Part shown: in pieces, positions 7,505 to 14,353 of the stretch | Numbering within the stretch: the first letter of the stretch is position 1 | Layout of the letters: the number at the start of each line of letters is the position of its first letter | Assembly: GCA_910587085.1 (NCBI GenBank) | Contig: CAJUMC010000058.1 | Coordinates: 1-20,985 of the forward strand | Length of the DNA: 20,985 nt | Source of the DNA: an uncultured Lachnospiraceae bacterium | GTDB taxonomy: Bacteria > Bacillota > Clostridia > Lachnospirales > Lachnospiraceae | Reading direction: 5' to 3' | Notes under the pieces: model-generated | What the model was told of the DNA's origin: nothing | Databases searched by the model: none | Seen by the model: the letters and a program-made list of their open reading frames with translations, nothing else | Program-made: the position numbers and the translations under genes

Positions 7505-8096
7505 AAGAATAGTGATATACAGTTCTGCCGTTAACCTGATTGCCATAATCGCTTTTGCAATATCAATGCTGTTCCGCTTTAATAATGCCAGCTATTTTGC
7601 GTCTATGTTTATAGCATTCAGCTTTGTGCCGATGATGTGCGGGTATGCTTATTTTTCCGAAAGAAAATGCCGTCTGGCGGGCTTTGTTTCCGTTGCTTTT
7701 GCCGCCGTGTATGCAGCGATTGTTCTGCTGGTTTATTTTACGCAGCTGACAACCGTCCGTCTGAATGCTTTGACACAGCAGGCGGCTGAACTTCTGGATT
7801 TCCAGCAGTGCGGCTTATTTTTCAATTACGATTTGCTGGGTTATGCCCTTATGGCGTCCGCTACATTTTTTGCAGGTCTTACGGTGGATGCGCAGACGAA
7901 AGCAGACAAGCTGCTGAAGTGTCTGCTTATGGTACATGGGATATTTTTTGTATCCTGTCTGATTTTACCTATGTTTGGGCTGTTTAAGGCGGACAGCCCG
8001 GACTGGATCGGCGTGGCAGTATTGGAATTCTGGTGTATGTATTTCAGCCCTGTCAGTATTCTATCCTGTCTGCATTTTTCCAGATGCGTGGAATAA
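7497..8096 (+). CDS. Six-helix integral membrane protein of unknown function
   Basis: The 199-residue product has about six hydrophobic segments (near residues 7-27, 33-51, 61-84, 110-129, 139-160 and 170-191) and very short loops, with no recognisable catalytic motif. I do not recognise the family. Translation probably starts at GTG 7497 inside the end of the phosphoesterase gene (8-base overlap); the nearest purine-rich sequence (GAAGG, 7489-7493) is weak, so coupling to upstream translation is likely. The stop codon TAA (8094-8096) lies within the first copy of a 17-bp tandem duplication. A link with cyclic-nucleotide signalling through the neighbouring 2H enzyme is only a guess. Confidence 0.7.
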   Translation: MNKRIVIYSSAVNLIAIIAFAISMLFRFNNASYFASMFIAFSFVPMMCGYAYFSERKCRLAGFVSVAFAAVYAAIVLLVYFTQLTTVRLNALTQQAAELLDFQQCGLFFNYDLLGYALMASATFFAGLTVDAQTKADKLLKCLLMVHGIFFVSCLILPMFGLFKADSPDWIGVAVLEFWCMYFSPVSILSCLHFSRCVE

Positions 8097-8121
8097 GCTC
8101 TCTTGTGGAATAAGCTCTCTT
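8088..8121. repeat. Perfect 17-bp tandem duplication across a stop codon
   Basis: GTGGAATAAGCTCTCTT occurs at 8088-8104 and again, identical and adjacent, at 8105-8121. The first copy contains the last two codons and the stop of the membrane protein gene (GTG GAA TAA). The identity of the copies suggests a recent slippage event. Confidence 0.9.
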
Positions 8122-8170
8122 TCAGATTGGCGCTGCTGACGATTGTCCGTATTTCGCCGGTCTGCAGTGC

Positions 8171-8199
8171 TTGCATTTTTGAAAGAAGCGTGCAATAAT
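8171..8199 (+). promoter_or_regulatory. Candidate promoter of the HEGEH protein gene
   Basis: TTGCAT (8171-8176), a 17-base spacer and AATAAT (8194-8199). The leader to the ATG at 8333 would be about 125 bases. No other gene starts nearby. The elements are near-consensus but not perfect. Confidence 0.5.
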
Positions 8200-8332
8200 A
8201 TAGAATTAAGAAAAAGAGCGGTCAGAGGCGGCAGAAGGCCGGGAAAATACGCAGGAACACAAGTGCGTTCAGAAACGGATGAAATAAGCCGTAGGAGTAT
8301 TTAAATTATTTCCATAACGGGAGGTGCGTGCA

Positions 8333-8899
8333 ATGAATATAGGCGGGATTTCAGCAGGATATTCATATTGGGGCAATTCATATAACAGCCAGGATCTTCG
8401 GCAGACAGCCGGAACAGATTACAGCAATGCAGCGGCGGATTCCGCCGGTAAAATTCCGGGCGGAAGAACGGCAGGAGCCGCCGGCAGAACTGCAGGTGCT
8501 GCACCGGAGAAGGCCGGACAGAGGGCAGGGCGCAAATCCGCCCCGGAGGAGTGTCAGACCTGCAAGGAGCGGAAATATCAGGACGGCTCGGACGAGAATG
8601 TTTCCTTCAAGGCGGCGACGCATATCGCGCCGGAGGCTGCGGGCGCGGCGGTGCGTGCGCACGAGGGGGAGCATGTTTCCAATGCCTACACAAAGGCTGC
8701 GGAGAAAAACGGAGAGGTGATCAGCGCCACGGTGTCCATCCATACGGCCATCTGTCCGGAATGCGGCAGAACTTATGTGTCCGGAGGTACAACGCGCACA
8801 AGCATCAAGTATCCGAACGAATCCAATCCGTACCAGCAGAACCGGAAGTCACAGGACGCAATCCGGTTCCGGGGGCAGAATATTGACTATGCAGCATAG
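8333..8899 (+). CDS. Small putative metalloprotease-like protein with HEGEH motif and CxxC pairs
   Basis: The 188-residue protein has a low-complexity N-terminus (two adjacent GRTAGAA copies at 44-57) and a conserved C-terminal half. That half holds CQTC (74-77), KYQDGSDENVSFK, the zinc-protease-type HExxH motif HEGEH (H110, E111, H114) and CPEC (141-144). The layout resembles short Firmicute proteins related to the SprA/CJM1_0395 putative metalloprotease family. Zinc binding is inferred from motifs and proteolysis is unproven; the four cysteines may form a second metal site or disulfides. There is no signal peptide. The start is ATG 8333 with GGGAGG 8 bases upstream (8319-8324); the in-frame GTG at 8324 overlaps that site. 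It is monocistronic, ending at a strong terminator. Confidence 0.75.
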   Translation: MNIGGISAGYSYWGNSYNSQDLRQTAGTDYSNAAADSAGKIPGGRTAGAAGRTAGAAPEKAGQRAGRKSAPEECQTCKERKYQDGSDENVSFKAATHIAPEAAGAAVRAHEGEHVSNAYTKAAEKNGEVISATVSIHTAICPECGRTYVSGGTTRTSIKYPNESNPYQQNRKSQDAIRFRGQNIDYAA

Positions 8900-8913
8900 C
8901 GGGACTTTCTGCA

Positions 8914-8967
8914 GGGCCGCAGGCATTTCCGGAGCGGGCCTCTCAAGGCGCCTGCGGCCCGTTTTTT
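8914..8967 (+). terminator. Strong rho-independent terminator after the HEGEH protein gene
   Basis: GGGCCGCAGGC (8914-8924) pairs perfectly with GCCTGCGGCCC (8950-8960), followed by G and a six-T run (8962-8967). It begins 15 bases after the stop codon. The 25-base loop contains smaller hairpin-capable sequence. Confidence 0.85.
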
Positions 8968-9052
8968 AACAGAGCCCAATGCCGGCGGTACAATGCTTTT
9001 TCCAGCCTCGGCCGGATATACCCGGCCATGTTTTGAACGCTACCGTCAGTTT

Positions 9053-9979
9053 TCATGAAAGTCCCAGAAGCGTCCGGCCGTGCTGTATCACATCGTCATA
9101 CGCCATTCCGCGCGGCGATGGTGTGGCCTGGATTACGGCGATCAGCCGGTTTTCCGGAAAAACATAAATGCGCTGGCCTCCGTAGCCGCGGAAGGCGTAC
9201 CAGCCGTCCCCGAGACAGAACAAAAATCCGTAGCCCGGGTCCGTGGAGGAGGGGGAAAGAGCCTCCCGGAGATATTTCTCCGGGACGATGCGCCACCCTT
9301 CGAACGTCCCTCCGTCCAGACAGAGCCGGCCGAGCTGCAGCATTTCGCGTGCAGTCAGGGCCGAAGGGAGTTCGTCGGCATCCTCCCCGCTGCCGACACT
9401 GTAACAGACGCCGCACGGGCTTTTGTACCATCGCCCGCTGCGGATGCCGAGCGGAGCATAAAGTTCCCGCTCAATAAAGCCGTAAAGATCGCCGCAGACG
9501 GCTTCCAGTACTGCGGCCAGCAGAATAACGTCAAATTCCTTGTAATTGCAGCGGGTTCCCGGAAGGTCCGTAACCGCACAATCAGCAATATGGGAAAGCC
9601 AGTTTCCCGAGCGGCGCATCTGTTCCATCATCGGACAATGGTAATGAATGCCCCCGTTCCAGTAGATCCCGGAGGTCATTGTGAGAAGATGCCGCACCGT
9701 AATAAGCGGATGGAGCGGATCGCGGCCTTCCCGCAGCACAGGTATATAATCCGCTGCCGGCGTGTCGAGCCCGGGCAGAAGTCCGCGGTCAAGTGCAATT
9801 CCGGCCGCCAGGGACATAATGCTTTTGGCAACGGAGCGCAGTACATTCCGGCTGTGTGCCGTAAAACCGTTATAATAGTTTTCAGCTAGGATTTCACTGT
9901 CCTGCCAGAACAGAACGCTGTTGATCAGACGATAGCGCTTCCTGCCGATATACCCGTTGATTTCTTCTGCAAATGTCAT
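9053..9979 (-). CDS. Serine hydrolase of the beta-lactamase / class C PBP family
   Basis: The 308-residue protein contains the SxxK active-site motif SVAK (S49, K52) and HLLTMTSGI (97-105), the strand and turn common to class C-type beta-lactamase-like esterases and peptidases. The usual Y-x-N position is taken by Y146-K-E, and a GYGGQ (265-269) replaces the KTG/HxG motif. No signal peptide is seen, so it is probably a cytoplasmic esterase or peptidase rather than an antibiotic-hydrolysing beta-lactamase; the substrate is unknown. It starts 35 bases after the UvrA-like gene, with GGGGA 8-9 bases before the ATG, and is likely the third gene of the AraC/UvrA-like operon. A GGCCGG/CCGGCC hairpin (9010-9027) lies downstream but lacks a T run. 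Confidence 0.85.
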   Translation of the reverse strand: MTFAEEINGYIGRKRYRLINSVLFWQDSEILAENYYNGFTAHSRNVLRSVAKSIMSLAAGIALDRGLLPGLDTPAADYIPVLREGRDPLHPLITVRHLLTMTSGIYWNGGIHYHCPMMEQMRRSGNWLSHIADCAVTDLPGTRCNYKEFDVILLAAVLEAVCGDLYGFIERELYAPLGIRSGRWYKSPCGVCYSVGSGEDADELPSALTAREMLQLGRLCLDGGTFEGWRIVPEKYLREALSPSSTDPGYGFLFCLGDGWYAFRGYGGQRIYVFPENRLIAVIQATPSPRGMAYDDVIQHGRTLLGLS

Positions 9980-10014
9980 AATATTTTCCCCGTAAATAAT
10001 TAGATTTTTACTGA

Positions 10015-12396
10015 TCAGCCCGCCGGAGACTTCAGATATTTTCCGATAACGGAAAAGGGATTGCGGCGCAGCTGCGCCGGCGTTCCCTGCGCGATTACGC
10101 TGCCGCCGTCTGTGCCGCCGCCCGGCCCCAGCTCGACAATGTAATCGCAGCTGGACAGGATGTATGGATCGTGTTCTGTAATCAGCACCGATGCACCCTG
10201 CTCTACAAGCTCGTCCAGCAGCTGCATCAGCCGTTCGCTGTCAGAAAACGAAAGTCCGGTGGTCGGTTCGTCAAGGATATAAAGCGCATCTTTTGTATTT
10301 TTCCCCCTTGCCAGCTCCTTTGCCAGCTTGATCCGCTGGCTTTCTCCGCCGGAAATGGTAGGAGTAGCCTGGCCGAGCCGGATATAGCCCATTCCCACGC
10401 GCTGCAGAATATCGAGCAGCCGGAAGATATTCGTATCCCTGCCGGAGAAAAAATCCTTGGCTTCATCCACACTCATTTCAAGAATTTCGCGGATATTTTT
10501 GCTGTCGAGAAGCACATCCATTACTTCCGGCATATAGCCGGAACCTCCGCAGCTCTCGCAGGGAATATCAACAAAATTGCCGAATCCCACATGATAGTGA
10601 ATCACCCCGTCGCCCTTGCAGCGCCGGCAGCCGCCGGCGCTGTTGACAGAAAACATGCCTGCCGTCCAGCCGCGTTCCGAGGCTGTTTCCGTTGCGGCAA
10701 ACATGGCACGTATGCGGTCGAATATCCCAGTGTAGGTGGCCGGGCAGGAGGTACGGCTGCGCCCGATGGGACGCTGATCGATAACATAGCAGCGGCGAAG
10801 GGCTTCGCTGCCGGCAAGGGCAGCCGGGAGATGGCGGGGAATGGCCGGCGGGTCTTCCTCCTCTCCCGTCACACATTTGTTTTTCAATGCTTCCTTCAGC
10901 TTCGGCACGAGCGTATCGGAGATCAGGCTCGATTTGCCGCTGCCGGAAACGCCGGCAATACCGACCATAACACCGAGCGGCAGGCTTACGCTCACATCCT
11001 TCAGATTGTGGGTGTTGGCATGGGTGAGTATGAGTCGCTTTTCTCCCGCAGGCCGGAAAACGGTTTTTACCGGAAAACCCTTTTCTGCTGTCAGATACGG
11101 AGCCGTGCGGGATTCCCGGCATTTCAGAAATTCCGCAAAGCCGCCCTCGTAAATTTTCATTCCGCCGCGCACGCCTGCATCCGGCCCGATATCAATAATG
11201 TAATCCGCCGCACGCATAAAATTTTCATCGTGCTCCACTGCGACCACGGTATTTCCGCTGTCGGTCAGCCTTCGGATAATGCGGATCAGATTTTCCTTTT
11301 CCGTTTCGTGCAGACCGATTGTCGGCTCGTCAAATACAAAAATAATCGAATCCATTTCCGTGATGGTATAGGACGCGAGAAACAGCCGCTGAATCTCGCC
11401 GCCGGACAGTGTGGGGAGCGGGCGGGAGAGTGCCAGATGGAACAGGCCGACCTCGATCATACAGGAGAGCTTGGTGCGCAGCTCATCAAGCAGAGGGTTC
11501 CGTTCGCCGCAGGTGGAAAAGAATTCGTACAGATCACGGATATACATATTTTCCAGCTCCGTAATCGTTTTCCCGTGAAAGGTCGTGTGCGCCGCCTGCT
11601 CGCCAAGCCCTGTGCCGAGACACTTCGGGCAGGTTCGCTGTGACATTGTGCCGTCCTGTGTCAGCAGCCGGGCAAGCCGGCCTGAAGTGGAGAGTGCACC
11701 GTTTGTCAGCATGGTGATCCACGGAATCATTCCCGGAAACCGGGATTTTCCTTGATCGCCGTACTTCAGCAGGGCGAGCTGCTCCGGGGTCAGGTCGCCG
11801 ACGCGGCTGCTTGCGAGGTCAAAGCCGTACTGTTTTCCAAATTCTGACAGCATGCCGCTCGTGGAACTGCGCCGGCCGAGTCCGCACGCGATATCGCAGA
11901 TCAGCTGTTGCCGGTCGGCAAGCAGGGCTGCTTCGTCAATCAAATGCGCCGTGCCCCTGCCGAGGCATTTTACGCACATGCCCTTTGCGGAGCCGCGCTG
12001 AAACATGGAGATATCGAGCGGCTGCCCGTCGTTGAAGGAGGGATCGCGCTCGCCGTAATTGGTAAACAGAGCCGCGAGCAGCTGGCTTATTTTGATTCTG
12101 GTGCCCACCGTGCTGCGCGGATTGGACTGACGGATAATGCGCTGTTCGACCGCAACGGTCGGAGAAAGCCCGGTAATGGAATCAAAGGATGGTGCAGCGT
12201 CAATCATAAACTGCGTATCGGAAAACATGAGATAGCGGCGCTTGCCCTCCTCATAGAGCGTATCAAAGGCAAGGCTGGATTTGCCGCTGCCGGAAACGCC
12301 GGTGATAACTGTGAGCTTATGCCTCGGAATCGACACGTCGATGCCTTTGAGATTGTGAATTCTTGCATTTTTGATGCGGATATATTCGTCTTTCAT
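10015..12396 (-). CDS. UvrA-like ABC ATPase lacking the UvrB-binding domain
   Basis: This 793-residue paralogue of excinuclease subunit A has two ABC modules. The first has Walker A GVSGSGKSS (33-41), signature LSGGEIQRL and Walker B IIFVFDEPTIGL. The second has GVSGSGKSS, signature ISGGESQRI and Walker B LYILDEPTTGLS. Zinc-binding CxxC pairs occur in CVKC, CPKC, CRRC and CESC. True UvrA is about 940 residues; here the text runs directly from LLAALFTNYGERD to MCVKCLGRG, so the UvrB-binding insertion is missing. Such short UvrA2/DrrC-like proteins bind DNA and are linked to tolerance of DNA-damaging drugs rather than canonical repair. I chose ATG 12396 (MKDEYIRI) because AGGGG lies 8 bases upstream; ATG 12414 adds six residues without support. 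It follows the AraC regulator by 104 bases and precedes the serine hydrolase. Confidence 0.9.
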   Translation of the reverse strand: MKDEYIRIKNARIHNLKGIDVSIPRHKLTVITGVSGSGKSSLAFDTLYEEGKRRYLMFSDTQFMIDAAPSFDSITGLSPTVAVEQRIIRQSNPRSTVGTRIKISQLLAALFTNYGERDPSFNDGQPLDISMFQRGSAKGMCVKCLGRGTAHLIDEAALLADRQQLICDIACGLGRRSSTSGMLSEFGKQYGFDLASSRVGDLTPEQLALLKYGDQGKSRFPGMIPWITMLTNGALSTSGRLARLLTQDGTMSQRTCPKCLGTGLGEQAAHTTFHGKTITELENMYIRDLYEFFSTCGERNPLLDELRTKLSCMIEVGLFHLALSRPLPTLSGGEIQRLFLASYTITEMDSIIFVFDEPTIGLHETEKENLIRIIRRLTDSGNTVVAVEHDENFMRAADYIIDIGPDAGVRGGMKIYEGGFAEFLKCRESRTAPYLTAEKGFPVKTVFRPAGEKRLILTHANTHNLKDVSVSLPLGVMVGIAGVSGSGKSSLISDTLVPKLKEALKNKCVTGEEEDPPAIPRHLPAALAGSEALRRCYVIDQRPIGRSRTSCPATYTGIFDRIRAMFAATETASERGWTAGMFSVNSAGGCRRCKGDGVIHYHVGFGNFVDIPCESCGGSGYMPEVMDVLLDSKNIREILEMSVDEAKDFFSGRDTNIFRLLDILQRVGMGYIRLGQATPTISGGESQRIKLAKELARGKNTKDALYILDEPTTGLSFSDSERLMQLLDELVEQGASVLITEHDPYILSSCDYIVELGPGGGTDGGSVIAQGTPAQLRRNPFSVIGKYLKSPAG

Positions 12397-12500
12397 TATT
12401 TTTTCCCCTGGCAATGTCCCCTTTATTCTGGCGTGTCTGAAAGCATTCGCAGTGCTGAAACCTCTGCAGCAGTTTCGCCCGGCTTCAGACGGCAGGATTA

Positions 12501-13559
12501 TTATAGCGTTGCGCCGGTTCTCCGCACCGAACTTTTTTTATCATTTTCCTCCGGGGGTTTTTGGGGGCCGAAAGCCGCTCGGGACAAGGGCGCGAACCAT
12601 TCCAGCAGACAGTATTTTCCGTCAAATCCGGCCAGATTTATTTTTTCGAGATGAGTAGTCCGGCTGATATCCGGCAGCGCTTCCTTGCCGAAAACATAGC
12701 GGCCGATCAGGCGGTACATTCGGCCTGCCGTTTGCTGAGAGATTTCACGGTAATGGTGATTCCCTATATAGTGAAATTTTATACAGGGGCACCCGCCGAA
12801 GTACGCTGTCTCGGGTTCGGAGGGCAGGAGCAGAGGAGACGTTGCCCGCAAATCAGGGCCGGCTTTTGTTCCTCTGGGGAAGGAAGCATGTCCTGCCGGC
12901 GGAATTGCATGTCCGTGCTGCGCGGCAGCAGACGGTGCCGTTTCATCTTCTAGCTGCCGGATGGCTGTGAGATAGCGGGAATAATCCCTTCCGTCGCGGA
13001 AATGATGCGTAAGCCCGTAATAGACATCCGCTTCGCAGCCGCCAGGGAGCAGAGAACGGGTGTTGTCCCAGAAGTCAAGCGCCGCCTGCGGGGCCAGCCG
13101 GGCAGAATTCCGGTACGGGATATTATGCCATGTTCCGAGCAGCCGGATCTCCGGCAGATATACGGCTTCCGGGCCGAAGAGCCGGCCGCTGCTGCAGGCG
13201 GCGCCGTAATCCTGAATCGGAAGAAGAATGGGAAGTTCCGGTTTTTCCGCGCGGTATCGGCCTGGTGTGATACCAAATTCAGCGCGGAATGCCCGGGTAA
13301 ATGACTGCTCATGTTCAAAACCGAAATCCAGAGCGATTTCCAGCACCGTTTTCGAATTGTCCTGCAGAGCGGCAATGCTCTCGGTCAGCCTGCGCCTGCG
13401 TATATATTCCGCCGGGGTCATGCCGTATGCAAACTGAAAAAGGCGGGTCAGGTGCACCGGTGAAAACAGGACGGCACGCGCCGCTTCCGTCATACTGATT
13501 TTCCGATGCAGATTGGCTTCAATAAAATGAAACAGAGGTTCAAACCGTATTTCAGACAT
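12501..13559 (-). CDS. AraC-family regulator with C-terminal GyrI-like sensor domain
   Basis: The 352-residue protein has the two AraC helix-turn-helix motifs at its N-terminus: ISMTEAARAVLFSPVHLTRLF, then the second ending in the family signature FGFEHEQSFTRAFRAEFGITPGRYR near residue 100. The C-terminal 200 residues resemble effector-binding GyrI-like domains (for example KFHYIGNHHYREISQ and the LLEWFAPL end), as in Rob/SoxS-type and BmrR-like drug sensors. The middle (about 215-245) is proline- and alanine-rich and poorly conserved-looking. I infer a cytoplasmic activator of the next genes, the UvrA-like ATPase and serine hydrolase, upon binding a small hydrophobic compound. The start is supported by AAAGGATG just upstream of the ATG at 13559. 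A 7-bp GC hairpin lies upstream at 13630-13648. Confidence 0.88.
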   Translation of the reverse strand: MSEIRFEPLFHFIEANLHRKISMTEAARAVLFSPVHLTRLFQFAYGMTPAEYIRRRRLTESIAALQDNSKTVLEIALDFGFEHEQSFTRAFRAEFGITPGRYRAEKPELPILLPIQDYGAACSSGRLFGPEAVYLPEIRLLGTWHNIPYRNSARLAPQAALDFWDNTRSLLPGGCEADVYYGLTHHFRDGRDYSRYLTAIRQLEDETAPSAAAQHGHAIPPAGHASFPRGTKAGPDLRATSPLLLPSEPETAYFGGCPCIKFHYIGNHHYREISQQTAGRMYRLIGRYVFGKEALPDISRTTHLEKINLAGFDGKYCLLEWFAPLSRAAFGPQKPPEENDKKSSVRRTGATL

Positions 13560-13629
13560 ATCTTCATCCTTTCACGGAGCTGTATGCCGCGCTGCCTAGG
13601 TGTACTGCGCCTTTTTTCTTCCGGATTCC

Positions 13630-13648
13630 GCCCGGAGAGCTTCCGGGC
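13630..13648. other. GC-rich hairpin between SodC and AraC genes
   Basis: GCCCGGA and TCCGGGC form a 7-bp perfect stem with a 5-base loop, 11 bases after the sodC stop codon. Neither side has a proper T run in the sodC direction, so it could be a weak terminator or a processing site. Confidence 0.35.
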
Positions 13649-13658
13649 TGCGCAGCGG

Positions 13659-14144
13659 TTATCCGACGCGGCGGATTACACCGCAGCCGATCATTGTACC
13701 TGCATTACCGGACGGCTGTGTATGAAAATCATCCGGCTGCTCATGAAGAATAACGGTACGGCCGATAACTTCATCAATACGGATGCGGTCGGTGAGGAAG
13801 GCGGACCAGGCGATGTCCCGGCAGCCGAGCAGAGGCGGGAAATCACCCGCGTGAAACGGATGGGGACATTTCATCGGATTGTAGTGGCTGTCGGCGTCGG
13901 CAAACGGCTCCTGTGCCGTGCCGGTGCAGGACGGGCCGCTGTGCAGATGGAGCCCGAAGAAACGGCCGGAGCAGGCTCCGGCTGTGTGAGGGAGCCCCTC
14001 CACGGAAATCTGAACCAGTATGGCCTGCGGACGTTCGCAGAACTGGATAACTCCGTACAGCGCCGGATGCTCCGGACTGCCCTGGATAATGGCGTAGGCG
14101 GACGGAGCAGTGCAGCGGAGCCCGGAAAATGATGCTTCTTTCAT
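13659..14144 (-). CDS. sodC: Cu/Zn superoxide dismutase, compact cytoplasmic form
   Basis: The 161-residue protein disproportionates superoxide to oxygen and peroxide. Copper ligands are H66 and H68 (GLHLHSG), bridging H87 (DSHYNP) and H134 (ILHEQPDDF). Zinc ligands are H87, H95, H98 and D101 (CPHPFHAGD). The C-terminal QPSGNAG..CGVI signature is intact, and C73 with C154 could form the conserved disulfide. Two oddities: the spacing between the second and third zinc histidines is only 3 residues instead of about 9, so the zinc loop is shortened; and the arginine normally following GNAG-S/T is a methionine (M151). There is no signal peptide, unlike the periplasmic or lipoprotein SodC of most bacteria. 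GGAGG sits 10 bases before the ATG. It is 99 bases upstream of the AraC gene and 209 bases downstream of GH31. Confidence 0.92.
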   Translation of the reverse strand: MKEASFSGLRCTAPSAYAIIQGSPEHPALYGVIQFCERPQAILVQISVEGLPHTAGACSGRFFGLHLHSGPSCTGTAQEPFADADSHYNPMKCPHPFHAGDFPPLLGCRDIAWSAFLTDRIRIDEVIGRTVILHEQPDDFHTQPSGNAGTMIGCGVIRRVG

Positions 14145-14353
14145 GAGGCTGTTTCCTCCACTTCGAAATTAAGAAGAACGCGGGAAATGCCGGATGCGGC
14201 AATTCCTGCTATAGAATATGCGCTGCTCCGGAAAAGGTGCAGGCCTTCCGGCGGTATCTGCCGCACAGAGATCCGTTTGCGGCTTATCTTTAACGGCACG
14301 ATACGGCAAAGGAGGAAAACACATCAAACAAATATTATGCAGAACTGCACGGT

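Noticed and set aside
9010..9027. GGCCGG/CCGGCC hairpin as terminator of the serine hydrolase gene
   Set aside because: The stem is short and no T run follows on the minus strand; left as possible structure only.
9053..9979. Annotation of the serine hydrolase as an antibiotic-resistance beta-lactamase
   Set aside because: No signal peptide, Y-K-E instead of Y-x-N and GYGG instead of KTG; it fits the broad esterase/peptidase group better.
10171..11643. 490-residue plus-strand open frame
   Set aside because: It lies antisense to the UvrA-like gene, whose Walker, signature and CxxC motifs are all intact; the plus-strand product has no family features and no ribosome binding site.
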